DNA from: CANHVK01 sp046304235
GTDB lineage: Bacteria; Bacteroidota; Bacteroidia; Flavobacteriales_D; Crocinitomicaceae
NCBI GenBank assembly: GCA_046304235.1
Contig: JBKCEW010000004.1
Location: forward strand, 1 to 64,000
DNA: 64,000 nt
Direction: 5' to 3'
Shown piece after piece: positions 1 through 9,020 of the stretch. The notes beneath the pieces are model-generated. The model was not told the DNA's origin. It saw only the letters and a list, made by a program, of their open reading frames with translations, and ran no database searches. How positions within the stretch are numbered: the first letter of the stretch is position 1; each line of letters starts with the position of its first letter. A program made the position numbers and the translations under genes.

Positions 1-708
1 TTATTAAATCATTTATTTAAAAATAAATTATTTAGAGAATATGAATATGTACTAAAATATGACACATTAGGTATAAATCCTGACTCTTTAGCCTATTTTA
101 AAATATTGAATCAATTAAACCTAAATCAAAACACAGAAATAATAAAAAATTTTGAATATGCAGATAAACTAATTGTTTCAGATACAAACTTTTATTTAAG
201 ATTAAATCTACACTTTTTACAATTGAATGATTCACTTAAGAAAGTTTGGTTTAATAATAAACTAAAACATTTGGATGATACTGTTTCGAAACAATTCAAA
301 AATTTGGCAAAAATACTTTTAAATGAAAATTCTGTAGATACGATTCTTATTGCAACGGAATTAAAGGAAAATTATAAAGAATATATTAAGTATCGTGCTA
401 AAAAACCAATAATATCTGCACTATGTTCAGTAATAATTCCAGGATTGGGAAAGTTATATAATGGTAGAAAATACTCATTTAAAAATGTTTTTTCTGCTCA
501 TATTCTACTTGGTTCTAAATTTGTAGAATCAGTTTACATACTTGGTATATATAATCCATATACGTTTATCACTCTTGGATTTCTATCAACATACTATCTA
601 GCCAATATCGTTGGTTCATATTATGATTTAGCAGAAGTAAAAAAAGAAAAACAACTACAATTTATATTTAATGTTCAAAATTATTATTTGCAGTCTGCTG
701 CTTATTAG
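1..708 (+). CDS. Membrane protein with IPGLG-Y-G motif, 5'-truncated by window edge
   Basis: The reading frame is open from base 1 to the stop at 706-708, so the gene begins before the window; the in-frame TTG at 106 is not a convincing start. About 235 residues are visible. The first half is a charged, probably helical region. The C-terminal half has the motif IIPGLGKLYNG followed by two or three hydrophobic segments. The same arrangement occurs in the next protein, whose start lies inside the last 38 bases of this one, so the two look like diverged tandem duplicates that are translated together. Function unknown. By analogy with the neighbour, the missing part probably holds a signal peptide and TPR-like helices (inference). 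Confidence 0.7.
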   Translation, partial: LLNHLFKNKLFREYEYVLKYDTLGINPDSLAYFKILNQLNLNQNTEIIKNFEYADKLIVSDTNFYLRLNLHFLQLNDSLKKVWFNNKLKHLDDTVSKQFKNLAKILLNENSVDTILIATELKENYKEYIKYRAKKPIISALCSVIIPGLGKLYNGRKYSFKNVFSAHILLGSKFVESVYILGIYNPYTFITLGFLSTYYLANIVGSYYDLAEVKKEKQLQFIFNVQNYYLQSAAY

Positions 709-1474
709 TACTAAAATTCTTTCACAAGACGTTTCTACTTTAGTTAAATATGAAATGCAGTATTTAGTTGCAAAAAATGATACTGCAAAAAATAATGTAT
801 TAATTGAAAAATTCAACTTTTGTTTGAAAAATCAATCCATTGATAGTACAACACTAAAACTTGGTAAAAGAATTAACTATCAATTGATAAATAACAAGGA
901 ATCAAGGCATAATTATCTATGGAATATGACTTTGTTAGCTTTATCAAATAATGAATTAAATTATGCCATCAACTATGAATCTAACTATGTCAAAGAATCA
1001 AAGGATACAAGTATAAATATTCAACTGCTAAAATTTTTTATTTATAAAGACAATAAAGACTTGAGAAAAAGATTTATTAATAACTTAACTCAATTTGACA
1101 CTATATTTAATGGTTTAAATTGTCTTGATGCATTATCAGAAGAGAATAAAGAATCAAATAAATTGGTTAAATACTCTAAAATTATTCCTGGTTTAGGAAC
1201 TTACCTATTAGGTAAAAAAATAAAAGGAATCACTTCATTCGCTCTTACTGGAGTTTCTACCTATACCGTTTTCGAATTACTAAGGCATAATTTATACTTC
1301 AACGCAATTGGCTTTAGTTTAGTATATTGGTTGAAATTTTATCAAGGAAATTCATTGCTGACAGAAGAAATTATTCATGATAATTTAAATAAAAAAAGAA
1401 ACGACCTCGCTAATGGTTGCGAAGTCGTTTTTAATAAAATTTTAAGCACCTACCCGTTGGATTTCAGATACTAA
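671..1474 (+). CDS. Secreted/membrane protein, paralogue of the preceding gene
   Basis: This 267-residue protein has a clear signal peptide (MFKIIICSLLLISTKILSQ), a helical middle of about 130 residues and a hydrophobic C-terminal third with the motif KIIPGLGTYLLGKK. That motif matches IIPGLGKLYNGRK in the upstream protein. The start overlaps the upstream gene by 38 bases, which suggests coupled translation. Its last 25 or so codons contain a strong hairpin that looks like a transcription terminator (1400-1434), and its stop abuts the stop of the convergent gene with no gap. The family is not identified; PGLG-Y-G segments occur in small Bacteroidota membrane proteins of unknown role. Confidence 0.75.
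   Translation: MFKIIICSLLLISTKILSQDVSTLVKYEMQYLVAKNDTAKNNVLIEKFNFCLKNQSIDSTTLKLGKRINYQLINNKESRHNYLWNMTLLALSNNELNYAINYESNYVKESKDTSINIQLLKFFIYKDNKDLRKRFINNLTQFDTIFNGLNCLDALSEENKESNKLVKYSKIIPGLGTYLLGKKIKGITSFALTGVSTYTVFELLRHNLYFNAIGFSLVYWLKFYQGNSLLTEEIIHDNLNKKRNDLANGCEVVFNKILSTYPLDFRY
1391..1434. terminator. Bidirectional terminator hairpin inside a CDS 3' end
   Basis: An 11-bp stem (1400-1410 with 1419-1429, one C/A mismatch that becomes a T:G wobble on the minus strand) encloses an 8-base loop. It has an A-rich run on the left and TTTTT on the right, so it could terminate transcription from both converging genes. It lies within the coding sequence of the plus-strand gene. Confidence 0.7.
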
Positions 1475-3136
1475 TTATTTTTTTGGTTGAGGAATTGATA
1501 CAGCGTTAATTATTGTATATCCCATCTGCAATTTTCCAGATCTAAAAATTAAGCCTAGTATAGAATTTGAAGGTAAATTATACTTTTCAGAAACTATATA
1601 AAAATCACCTCCTAAGGTTTCAATATTTGTTGGATCAACTTGTTTACGTTCTTTTTTAGGGGTTTTTGGTTGATTAACAACGATTTCTTTAACACTAGAT
1701 ACACCCGTATTTAAATCAAAAGTAGCATAAGCTATTTTATCTCTCATTTCTTTAGCAGCAGCAACATTAATTGAACAACATTTTTTCTTTTTCTTTACAT
1801 CTTTATCTGTAATAAAATCAGATCCATAGGTAACATATATCATGTTGTCCTTTTTGATAGAATTTACATCATAAACATAATGTCTAGGATAAGTAATACT
1901 TCTATTGACGTTTGTTGCCCATTGGATCTCTCCTTTGTCATTTATTCTAAAAACGGTCAAATTACGTTTGTTACATCTAGGTTCTTGTCTAGTTGAGGTT
2001 GTACCATTTGAATTTGTAGTTGTATATGTTACAGTATAGTTATACATAATCGAACAGATTAAAATTAAATCTTTTCCATCCTTCAATACATTTTCAACTG
2101 TATAATTTGTCTTTAGTGATTGGTCCTCTGATTCTTTACTCTTTTTTGATTGAAATAACTTAGAGTCTTTTCTGTCTGATTGATCTTCAGCAAAAAGTTT
2201 ATCTAATTGATCCTTTGTGAAATAAGTAAAATTCTCGCTTTCAAGCTTTAAAGTACTACTGTTAATGATAGCATAAAAAATACCATGGTTGTCATTTCCA
2301 CTTTTATCCTTCGTTAAATCGCAAAATAAACCAAAAACGCGAATCGTGTTTTGATCATAAATGTAATCAAAATCAAAAATTTGCTTGTTTTTAAATTCAA
2401 CAAGATACGTTTCTTTAGAGCCTTTATCTAAATTAATAATCGTTAATGTTTTATCTGATTTAACGTGTAGGTTTCCATCATCACCAAAACTATAACTTGA
2501 AGATAAACTATTTGATCTACCAGTAATCTGTAAAGGTAATTCAGCTTGACCAGCATTCGAAAATGTAAAATCTGCATTTAAGATTTTATATTCAACTTTT
2601 ACGTTATCTCCTTTATTACCCGCTGTTTCACCACCGATTAAAATCTTTTCTCCTAAAGATTTATTCACCATAATAAATAATTCTGCTTTTTTCTTAGCCC
2701 CTTTAAAAGTTTTTAATTCATAGATTTTTCTTAAAGGCTTTGAAATTTTAAGACTTGCATCGTATGTTTGAACAAATAATTCATCTTTCTCTTTACTTTC
2801 TTTCACCCAAAAAGTGTATACTGTATTACTGAAAATGATTGTTCTATAATAATCTAAATCTTTAAAGTCTGCTTTAGTTGCTTTATTTTCAGGAAATCCT
2901 TTGACTGGTACTGTGAATTTTTCTTTCATAGTTACTTTATCGAATGCAGTTATTCTAATCTTTCTTAATGTAGAAAACTTTACATATAATAAATTGTCAT
3001 TTCTGCCAAGTATCGTATTGTAGAACCCTGTTTTCTTTGACATTTTTACTTCTTGAGACCAAGTCAATTTCATTTCTTGTGCAAAAAAATGGAATGAAGC
3101 AAAAATGAATGCTGTAATTAATAATTGTTTTTTCAT
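1475..3136 (-). CDS. Secreted protein of unknown function
   Basis: A 553-residue protein with a signal peptide (MKKQLLITAFIFASFHFFAQ). The rest is beta-rich and hydrophilic with repeated short strands, reminiscent of a beta-propeller such as those in Bacteroidota outer-surface proteins, though I cannot name a family. There is a lysine- and serine-rich linker near residues 325-345 and a KKKKKCC stretch near residue 453. It is the last of three minus-strand genes with gaps of 9 and 3 bases, so it is probably co-transcribed with the barrel protein and the protease upstream. Confidence 0.75.
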   Translation of the reverse strand: MKKQLLITAFIFASFHFFAQEMKLTWSQEVKMSKKTGFYNTILGRNDNLLYVKFSTLRKIRITAFDKVTMKEKFTVPVKGFPENKATKADFKDLDYYRTIIFSNTVYTFWVKESKEKDELFVQTYDASLKISKPLRKIYELKTFKGAKKKAELFIMVNKSLGEKILIGGETAGNKGDNVKVEYKILNADFTFSNAGQAELPLQITGRSNSLSSSYSFGDDGNLHVKSDKTLTIINLDKGSKETYLVEFKNKQIFDFDYIYDQNTIRVFGLFCDLTKDKSGNDNHGIFYAIINSSTLKLESENFTYFTKDQLDKLFAEDQSDRKDSKLFQSKKSKESEDQSLKTNYTVENVLKDGKDLILICSIMYNYTVTYTTTNSNGTTSTRQEPRCNKRNLTVFRINDKGEIQWATNVNRSITYPRHYVYDVNSIKKDNMIYVTYGSDFITDKDVKKKKKCCSINVAAAKEMRDKIAYATFDLNTGVSSVKEIVVNQPKTPKKERKQVDPTNIETLGGDFYIVSEKYNLPSNSILGLIFRSGKLQMGYTIINAVSIPQPKK

Positions 3137-3145
3137 TTTTTCAAT

Positions 3146-3982
3146 TTACTGTTTATTTACCTTTTTTGTATTAAATCCAAAGCCAATGGAGTATCCAATT
3201 ACATAAGAAAACCCGATAAAACTTTCTCTTTGATTAGTTTTGATGTATTTTAATTCCATATCAGTATTTTGTTCTGTGTAAATATCGTAAGATGAACTTC
3301 TAATACCTATACCAGTATAAAAATCATGAACAATCGGCACTTTTGAAGTACCACCAATAACGCATGTTCCCCATTGAAAAATAGTCGTTATATTTCTTAT
3401 AGTAGTGGTTGCATACTCTGAAGAAGCAAATAAATAATTTAAATTATTTAAATCTAAATTATAAGAGTTGTATCTCCCTTGAATTCCAAAATAATTTCCT
3501 TCAAATGGAGTGCCATCCATATAAACTTTTAACCCCAAACTACTAAATATTCCACCAGATTTAAATATCCCATTACCAATCATTTCACTCACACTAATAG
3601 CTGATTGATTGTTTCCCATTGAAAATTCTCCCCCACTAAAGGCCGTACCAAATGCTTGGATCCAATCTAATTTATAACTGTATCCTAAATACCCCTCTAG
3701 TCCAATATAATCATTCAGTGTTCGTTCATATCCAATTGCGGCAACACTTCTGGGTAATAAAAATGGATTGAATCGAATCACGTTTCTAAAATCTGCAATA
3801 GCGGCGCTATTTACATTATTTTTCTTAGAGTCTTCATCAAAAATTGAATTAACAGGCGGTGTATACGTTTGATCCAAATCGTTTGCTTTTAAATTAGTAG
3901 CCGCTTGATTTTTTTGATTCTTGTTTTGACCATAAGTAATGTCAATACATATTACGAAAATTAAGAATAATATATTTTTCAT
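3146..3982 (-). CDS. Probable outer-membrane beta-barrel protein
   Basis: A 278-residue protein with a signal peptide ending near ITYGQ, a low-complexity Asn/Lys/Gln-rich segment (residues 20-55), and then alternating hydrophobic strands typical of a small outer-membrane barrel (for example GYERTLNDYIGLEGYLGYSYK and the closing strand GFSYVIGYSIGFGFNTKK). This type is widespread in Bacteroidota and usually of unknown function. The gene sits 3 bases downstream of the protease fusion gene, so the two may be expressed together at the envelope. Confidence 0.7.
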   Translation of the reverse strand: MKNILFLIFVICIDITYGQNKNQKNQAATNLKANDLDQTYTPPVNSIFDEDSKKNNVNSAAIADFRNVIRFNPFLLPRSVAAIGYERTLNDYIGLEGYLGYSYKLDWIQAFGTAFSGGEFSMGNNQSAISVSEMIGNGIFKSGGIFSSLGLKVYMDGTPFEGNYFGIQGRYNSYNLDLNNLNYLFASSEYATTTIRNITTIFQWGTCVIGGTSKVPIVHDFYTGIGIRSSSYDIYTEQNTDMELKYIKTNQRESFIGFSYVIGYSIGFGFNTKKVNKQ

Positions 3983-3985
3983 GTT

Positions 3986-5623
3986 TTACTTAATTTTGAT
4001 CAATACAACGTAATTCGAAAATATTTTCACTTGTTCTTGTATTGTAAGTGTTGATGTACTTACATCATTAGGAAATTCAATAGATTCAGGTAATAATTCT
4101 ACTAAATTTTTGATGTAATTTAGCTTAATAGCATATGAAACATTATCACCATCTTTGATTTTAGCATTGATAACACCAATTAGTTTGCCTTTTTCATCAA
4201 ACAATGGTCCTCCACTATTTCCTGGTTGAACAGGTACAGAAGTTTGATAAGAATTAATTGCATTATTATACCCTGTTTTTGAGCTCACTTTTCCATCTGT
4301 AAACTTTGCTTCTTTCCCCATACCGGAAAGTGCCAAAGGAAAACCAATGGTATAAACAGTAGATCCAACATCGGCTGCTCCTGATTCTTTGAATGCATAT
4401 TGGATTTTAGTGTAGGGTTTAAAATCTGTATCCTCAATCTTTAAAATTGCTAAATCGTTTTCTTTATCACTTTTAATAATAGATGCTTTATAATTTTTGG
4501 TTAAACCATCTCGTGTAATTTCAACCATTACTGTCCCTTTTGCTTCCTCAATCACATGAAAATTAGTAACTAAATAGCCATCTTTACTAATTATTATTCC
4601 AGAACCTGTTGATTTCACATTTTGATCGTTTTTATCGGCTGATTGATTACCATTTTGATTAATATCTATTTCTTTAGTAATCAATTTGTCAATCTTAATA
4701 GTATTTTTTCCACTTACGATGAAACCAATTTTAGGACCATATAATCGATATCTATCAGTAGTAAATTGTACTTCACCATTGATGGAAAAAACACTTTTAT
4801 CTCCAATATTTAAAATTTTTAAGTTGTTGAACCCAGTTTTTAGGACGGCACCCGTGTACATATCTTCTGCTTTAATTGCACTCAAACCTTCAAAAATAGT
4901 TCCTACATAAAATGTACTCTGACTAATCAAGAAAAAGTTATAATTCTGCCAATCTTTAAATCCAAAAATAATTCCTGCTTTTGAACCAGGAGATAGAGTA
5001 GATACATCTATCAATCCTTCTATAATAATATCAGATCCCTCAGTAGGCACGCTAATGAATCTGGAAGTACCTTGTGCTGTATTACTTTTTATTTCGAGTA
5101 TATTTCCAGCAATGATTGCCTTACTTTTATCACTTTCGTATACATCCCAATCATTTAGATTATTAGTAAAGTCCTCTTCGAAGATTCTATTAGCAATTCC
5201 ATTTTCGTCATACTCTACAAAAGTGTTATCCTTAATTTTACCATTAAAATAGACTATTTCTTTCCAAATTTTTCCTGTTTCGTGGTAGTAAATAGATGTT
5301 CCGTTTTCAATTCCTTTTTCGTCAAATGTTTTTGTGACTTTATTTTTACCATTTTTATAATACCATTTACATATTCCTGTGTAAGTATTATTAATATCTC
5401 CTGTTTTATCTAATTTGATAATCCTACCTTCAAAATATAAACTACCATTGGTGTAAGTACTTTGATAAGTGTCTCCAGATATTAATTTTCTAGTATAATA
5501 TGCGTTTTCTACAGTTGTTGGTTTACCAGATTTATCAAAATAGGAACTTCCTTGTGCTAGAGTATTGTAATGGAAACATACAAGTATGGTAAAACAAATA
5601 AATAATATTCTTAAAAATCTCAT
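3986..5623 (-). CDS. MORN-like repeat / LamG-like / trypsin-like (DegP-type) serine protease fusion
   Basis: The preferred start is ATG at 5623, which gives a signal peptide (MRFLRILFICFTILVCFHYNTLAQ); an upstream in-frame TTG at 5656 would bury it. The protein has 545 residues. Residues about 25-140 carry MORN/YwqK-like repeats (GxxxxYYxNGKxxxE pattern). Residues about 150-310 look like a jelly-roll LamG or DUF1080-like domain (EDFTNNLNDWDVYES). Residues about 335-530 are a trypsin-like protease with a complete catalytic triad: His in VTNFHVIEEA, Asp in DNDLAILKI and Ser in QPGNSGGPLF. Such proteases act in the periplasm or at the surface. It heads a three-gene minus-strand run. Confidence 0.82.
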   Translation of the reverse strand: MRFLRILFICFTILVCFHYNTLAQGSSYFDKSGKPTTVENAYYTRKLISGDTYQSTYTNGSLYFEGRIIKLDKTGDINNTYTGICKWYYKNGKNKVTKTFDEKGIENGTSIYYHETGKIWKEIVYFNGKIKDNTFVEYDENGIANRIFEEDFTNNLNDWDVYESDKSKAIIAGNILEIKSNTAQGTSRFISVPTEGSDIIIEGLIDVSTLSPGSKAGIIFGFKDWQNYNFFLISQSTFYVGTIFEGLSAIKAEDMYTGAVLKTGFNNLKILNIGDKSVFSINGEVQFTTDRYRLYGPKIGFIVSGKNTIKIDKLITKEIDINQNGNQSADKNDQNVKSTGSGIIISKDGYLVTNFHVIEEAKGTVMVEITRDGLTKNYKASIIKSDKENDLAILKIEDTDFKPYTKIQYAFKESGAADVGSTVYTIGFPLALSGMGKEAKFTDGKVSSKTGYNNAINSYQTSVPVQPGNSGGPLFDEKGKLIGVINAKIKDGDNVSYAIKLNYIKNLVELLPESIEFPNDVSTSTLTIQEQVKIFSNYVVLIKIK

Positions 5624-5746
5624 ATTCAATTTATTGAAAAATAAACTTTTAGACAAAGGTATAATTTTAATTTTATTTAACTTAAACAGCTGTTAAGTCA
5701 TTAAAAAAATTAATGTTTTGGTTCAAGAATTAAACAAATCAATCCT

Positions 5747-5754
5747 TATTTTTG
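5747..5754 (+). promoter_or_regulatory. -7 box (TATTTTTG) of the peroxiredoxin gene
   Basis: An exact match to the Bacteroidota -7 consensus TAnnTTTG, 31 bases before the ATG. A TTTG at 5717-5720 is a possible -33 element, but its 26-base spacing is longer than usual. Confidence 0.55.
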
Positions 5755-5785
5755 TATTACTAAAGTAAAATTTAAATTTTAAAAC

Positions 5786-6418
5786 ATGGGAGTATTAGTT
5801 GGTAAAAAAGCACCTCATTTTTCTGCAGGAGCTGTTATAAATGGTGGAGAAGTTGTTTCAAATTTCTCATTAGATCAATTTATTGGGAAAAACCCAGTTG
5901 TATTGTTTTTCTACCCGAAAGATTTTACATTCGTTTGTCCTTCTGAATTACATGCTTTTCAATCAAAATTAGCTGAATTCGAAGCAAGAGGAGCAAAAGT
6001 TGTAGCTTGTTCTACAGATACTGAAGAGTCTCATTGGGGATGGTTACAAGTTCCTAAAAACAAAGGTGGTATCGAAGGAGTTACTTATCCTATCATTGCG
6101 GATACTTCTAAAACAATTTCAGAAGCTTATGGTGTATTAGCTGGTGAGTATGATTACGACGTAGACGGTAATTTAATTGCAACTGGTCCGATGATTGCTT
6201 ACAGAGGATTGTTTTTAATCGACAAAAACGGTGTGGTTATGCACCAATTGGTAAACAATTTCCCATTAGGAAGAAATGTTGATGAAGCTTTACGTATGGT
6301 AGATGCTTTACAATTCTTCGAAGAAAATGGTGAAGTTTGTCCTGCTAACTGGACTAAAGGTGATGAAGGAATGAAAGCGTCTTTTGACGGTGTTGCTGAT
6401 TATTTAGCAAAACACTAA
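5786..6418 (+). CDS. Peroxiredoxin, typical 2-Cys (AhpC/Prx1 type)
   Basis: This 210-residue enzyme reduces hydrogen peroxide and organic peroxides through a cysteine thiol. The peroxidatic Cys51 lies in DFTFVCPSE, and the resolving Cys185 lies in GEVCPANW, both as in the Prx1/AhpC class. The conserved Pro and Thr of the active-site loop are present. No ahpF is adjacent, so the electron donor is probably thioredoxin (inference). The gene stands alone, with its own -7 box upstream and a strong terminator directly after the stop. Confidence 0.93.
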   Translation: MGVLVGKKAPHFSAGAVINGGEVVSNFSLDQFIGKNPVVLFFYPKDFTFVCPSELHAFQSKLAEFEARGAKVVACSTDTEESHWGWLQVPKNKGGIEGVTYPIIADTSKTISEAYGVLAGEYDYDVDGNLIATGPMIAYRGLFLIDKNGVVMHQLVNNFPLGRNVDEALRMVDALQFFEENGEVCPANWTKGDEGMKASFDGVADYLAKH

Positions 6419-6435
6419 TCATAAATATTTTATTT

Positions 6436-6469
6436 AAAGAGGTTATCAAATTGATAACCTCTTTTTTTT
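6436..6469 (+). terminator. Rho-independent terminator after the peroxiredoxin gene
   Basis: A perfect 14-bp stem (6436-6449 with 6451-6464) around a one-base centre, followed by a run of T to 6469. Confidence 0.85.
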
Positions 6470-6560
6470 GTAATATAATTCACATTTTTACGTTAAGAAG
6501 TTATTATTAAATGATTTTTTAAAACTTAATTTCAATTTAATTTAGATTTAAAATTTAAAG

Positions 6561-7190
6561 ATGAACCTCATTGATGTCGTTATTTTAGTTCCCATCATTT
6601 ACGCAGCTTGGAAAGGTTTTAAACATGGTTTAATTATTGAAATATTTACCCTGTTAGCCCTTTTTGTAGGTCTCTATGCAGGCATTCACTTTTCAGATTT
6701 AACAGCTAACATTTTACATAAGAATGTTGGATTGTCTTCAAAATATATACCTGTTATCGCTTTTTCAATTACCTTTTTAGGAATTGGAGCAATGGTATAT
6801 TTTTTAGGTAAAACCATAGAAAGAATAATAAAAGTAACTCAATTAACCCCAATCAATAAACTTGCAGGTGTATTTTTCTCTGTCTTAAAATACATTTACA
6901 TACTTAGTACCATATTGATTTTATTAGAGTCATATGATGAAAAGATAGGTTTTTTTCCTTCTAAGATGAAAGAAGAATCACTATTATACCACCCAATCAT
7001 GCAAGTTTCAAAAACTTCCATCCCTGGAATGAAAGAAAGTACTATTTTCGTACATAATTTACTCGATACCGATACCTCAACTTATACATTAAAAGAAATA
7101 CGTAGAGCAAAATTCTTAGCAGATAGTATTGGTGTACAAACAAATGATTCTATAAAGTTGCGCGAAATTTATTTCACTTATGAAAATTAA
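6561..7190 (+). CDS. CvpA-family inner-membrane protein
   Basis: A 209-residue protein with four hydrophobic segments in the first 120 residues. The N-terminus (NLIDVVILVPIIYAAWKGFKHGLI) is the CvpA/colicin V production signature with the family's typical spacing. The C-terminal 80 residues are soluble. CvpA proteins are linked to envelope integrity and to secretion; the precise role here is unknown. It overlaps the next gene by 11 bases. Confidence 0.85.
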   Translation: MNLIDVVILVPIIYAAWKGFKHGLIIEIFTLLALFVGLYAGIHFSDLTANILHKNVGLSSKYIPVIAFSITFLGIGAMVYFLGKTIERIIKVTQLTPINKLAGVFFSVLKYIYILSTILILLESYDEKIGFFPSKMKEESLLYHPIMQVSKTSIPGMKESTIFVHNLLDTDTSTYTLKEIRRAKFLADSIGVQTNDSIKLREIYFTYEN

Positions 7191-7680
7191 TTATTTTATA
7201 TTTTTTTTTATTAGTGTAATTAGTTTAAGTACACTTGCAGAACCTATTCCAGATCCTCTAAAAATCAATCTTCACAAATTTGGTCCTTACATAGGCTTTC
7301 AACGTGGGGCATACACAAGTATAGAATTTGGTGCCGAATACCAATTAAAAAAAATAGCTTGGTTACAGCCTACTACACAAGCTGTTCATTTTGGGTTTAA
7401 CTACAATTTATTTCACAATGTATTAGGATATGATTTGGGTTATTGGATGAAAAGAGGAAGGTTTAATTTATCTTATGGAGGAAACTTAATCTATCGGACT
7501 GACTATACAAGAAGCACTCTTGGTTTTACTCCCATAATTGGTTTTAAATTTTCTCAATTACATTTACAAACAGGGTATAATTTTTTAATGACCGCGACTC
7601 CTCCAAAAGCAGTCAACGGTTTTTTTATTTCATTACGTTTTGTATTTATACAAAATACTAATTTAGATATTGATAAATAA
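7180..7680 (+). CDS. Small secreted, probably outer-membrane barrel protein
   Basis: This 166-residue protein has a signal peptide (ISVISLSTLAEP) followed by alternating amphipathic strands rich in Gly, Tyr and Phe, ending in RFVFIQNTNLD. It looks like a small outer-membrane beta-barrel. The start lies inside the last codons of the CvpA gene (11-base overlap), and the aspartate kinase gene follows 12 bases later, so the three are probably co-transcribed. Function unknown. Confidence 0.65.
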   Translation: MKINYFIFFFISVISLSTLAEPIPDPLKINLHKFGPYIGFQRGAYTSIEFGAEYQLKKIAWLQPTTQAVHFGFNYNLFHNVLGYDLGYWMKRGRFNLSYGGNLIYRTDYTRSTLGFTPIIGFKFSQLHLQTGYNFLMTATPPKAVNGFFISLRFVFIQNTNLDIDK

Positions 7681-7692
7681 AACAGGATTACT

Positions 7693-8967
7693 ATGTTGGT
7701 TTTTAAATTCGGAGGCGCTTCAGTAAAAGACGCATCAGCTGTAAAAAATGTAGCGCAGATTATTTCCATGTTTCCAACTAAAAAGAAATTAGTGGTTGTA
7801 TCTGCTATGGGCAAAACAACAAATGCTTTGGAAGAAGTTGTTGATGCATTATACACTAATAATCAAGAATCATTTCGCTATTTAGTAGAAGAAGTTATTA
7901 AATATCATTTAAAAATAGTTGATCAGCTTTTTTTAGAAAGACACGAAGGACTATTAACATTTTTAGAAGATATTAAAGAGTCTCTCTTAGATAAAATCTC
8001 GAAACCAATTTCTGAAAAATTTGATTACGAATATGATCAAATTGTATCATTGGGAGAAATAATTAGCACCAAAATTGTAGTAGAATATCTACTTGATAGA
8101 ACAATTTCTGCCAAATGGATAGATACCAAACAATTCATCCGAACAGATAACAATTATCGAAATGCAACGGTAGATTGGAATAAAACACAAGAACTGATTA
8201 ACACTAACTTATTACCTTTATTCAAAAGTTCTGATGTTCTAATTACACAAGGATTTATTGGGGCAACACCCGAAGGTTTTGCAACCACTTTAGGTCGAGA
8301 AGGTTCTGACTACACTGCAGGTATCTATGCTTTTTGTCTAAATGCTGAAAGTGTTACGATTTGGAAAGACGTGCCTGGAATGTTAAATGCTGACCCAAAA
8401 TGGTTTGATAGAACCATTAAATTAAACCAAATTTCATTTCAAGAGGCCATTGAATTAGCTTATTATGGAGCAACTGTTATCCATCCAAAAACAATTAAAC
8501 CATTACAAAATAAAAACATACCACTTTATGTTAAGTCTTTCGTTGATCCTTCTGCTTCGGGTACAGTAATTTCTTCAGTGACTGATTTTGATCATTTAGT
8601 CCCTTCTTTCATTTTCAAAATGAATCAAATAAAAGTGGGTATTACACCAAAAGATTTTTCATTTATTGTAGAGGAAAATTTAAGTCATTTATTCAATGTA
8701 CTTTCTAATGCGGGTGTTCAAATTAATTTAATGCAAAACTCAGCAATTAGTTTTGATTTTGTGATTGAAAACAAACCTTCAATAATCAAAGATTTATTTA
8801 GCCAGTTAGAGAATGATTTTATTGTTTCTATTGAAGAAGGTCTTGAATTAGTTACAATTCGTCATTATGATCAAGCAACGATAGATCGAGTGACTATTGA
8901 TAAACAGATTATTTTAACACAAAAATCCGAACAAACTGCTCGGATTTTAATGAAAAATGTCAAATAA
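7693..8967 (+). CDS. lysC: Aspartate kinase
   Basis: It phosphorylates aspartate as the first step toward lysine, threonine, methionine and diaminopimelate. It has 424 residues, the length of a monofunctional enzyme. The N-terminal KFGGASVKD is the kinase signature; TLGREGSDYTAG and IWKDVPGMLNADP are the conserved substrate- and ATP-site segments. The C-terminal 130 residues form the regulatory ACT region. There is no homoserine dehydrogenase fusion. The next enzyme of the pathway, asd, is 25 kb away on the other strand. A hairpin occurs inside the last codons (8922-8948) and a terminator follows the stop. Confidence 0.92.
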   Translation: MLVFKFGGASVKDASAVKNVAQIISMFPTKKKLVVVSAMGKTTNALEEVVDALYTNNQESFRYLVEEVIKYHLKIVDQLFLERHEGLLTFLEDIKESLLDKISKPISEKFDYEYDQIVSLGEIISTKIVVEYLLDRTISAKWIDTKQFIRTDNNYRNATVDWNKTQELINTNLLPLFKSSDVLITQGFIGATPEGFATTLGREGSDYTAGIYAFCLNAESVTIWKDVPGMLNADPKWFDRTIKLNQISFQEAIELAYYGATVIHPKTIKPLQNKNIPLYVKSFVDPSASGTVISSVTDFDHLVPSFIFKMNQIKVGITPKDFSFIVEENLSHLFNVLSNAGVQINLMQNSAISFDFVIENKPSIIKDLFSQLENDFIVSIEEGLELVTIRHYDQATIDRVTIDKQIILTQKSEQTARILMKNVK

Positions 8968-8997
8968 AAAATGCGAGGTAAGCCTCGCATTTTTTAT
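8966..8997. terminator. Bidirectional terminator between lysC and recA
   Basis: An 8-bp GC-rich stem (8971-8978 with 8983-8990) and a 4-base loop, flanked by an A-tract on the left and a T-tract on the right; it serves the two converging genes. An additional hairpin (8922-8930 with 8940-8948) lies just upstream within the lysC coding region. Confidence 0.85.
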
Positions 8998-9020
8998 ATA
9001 ATCAAATATTAATCATTCTT

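Noticed and set aside
8922..8948. Hairpin inside the 3' end of lysC considered as a main terminator
   Set aside because: It has only a short T-run and lies within the coding region; the hairpin at 8971-8990 directly after the stop is the better terminator.
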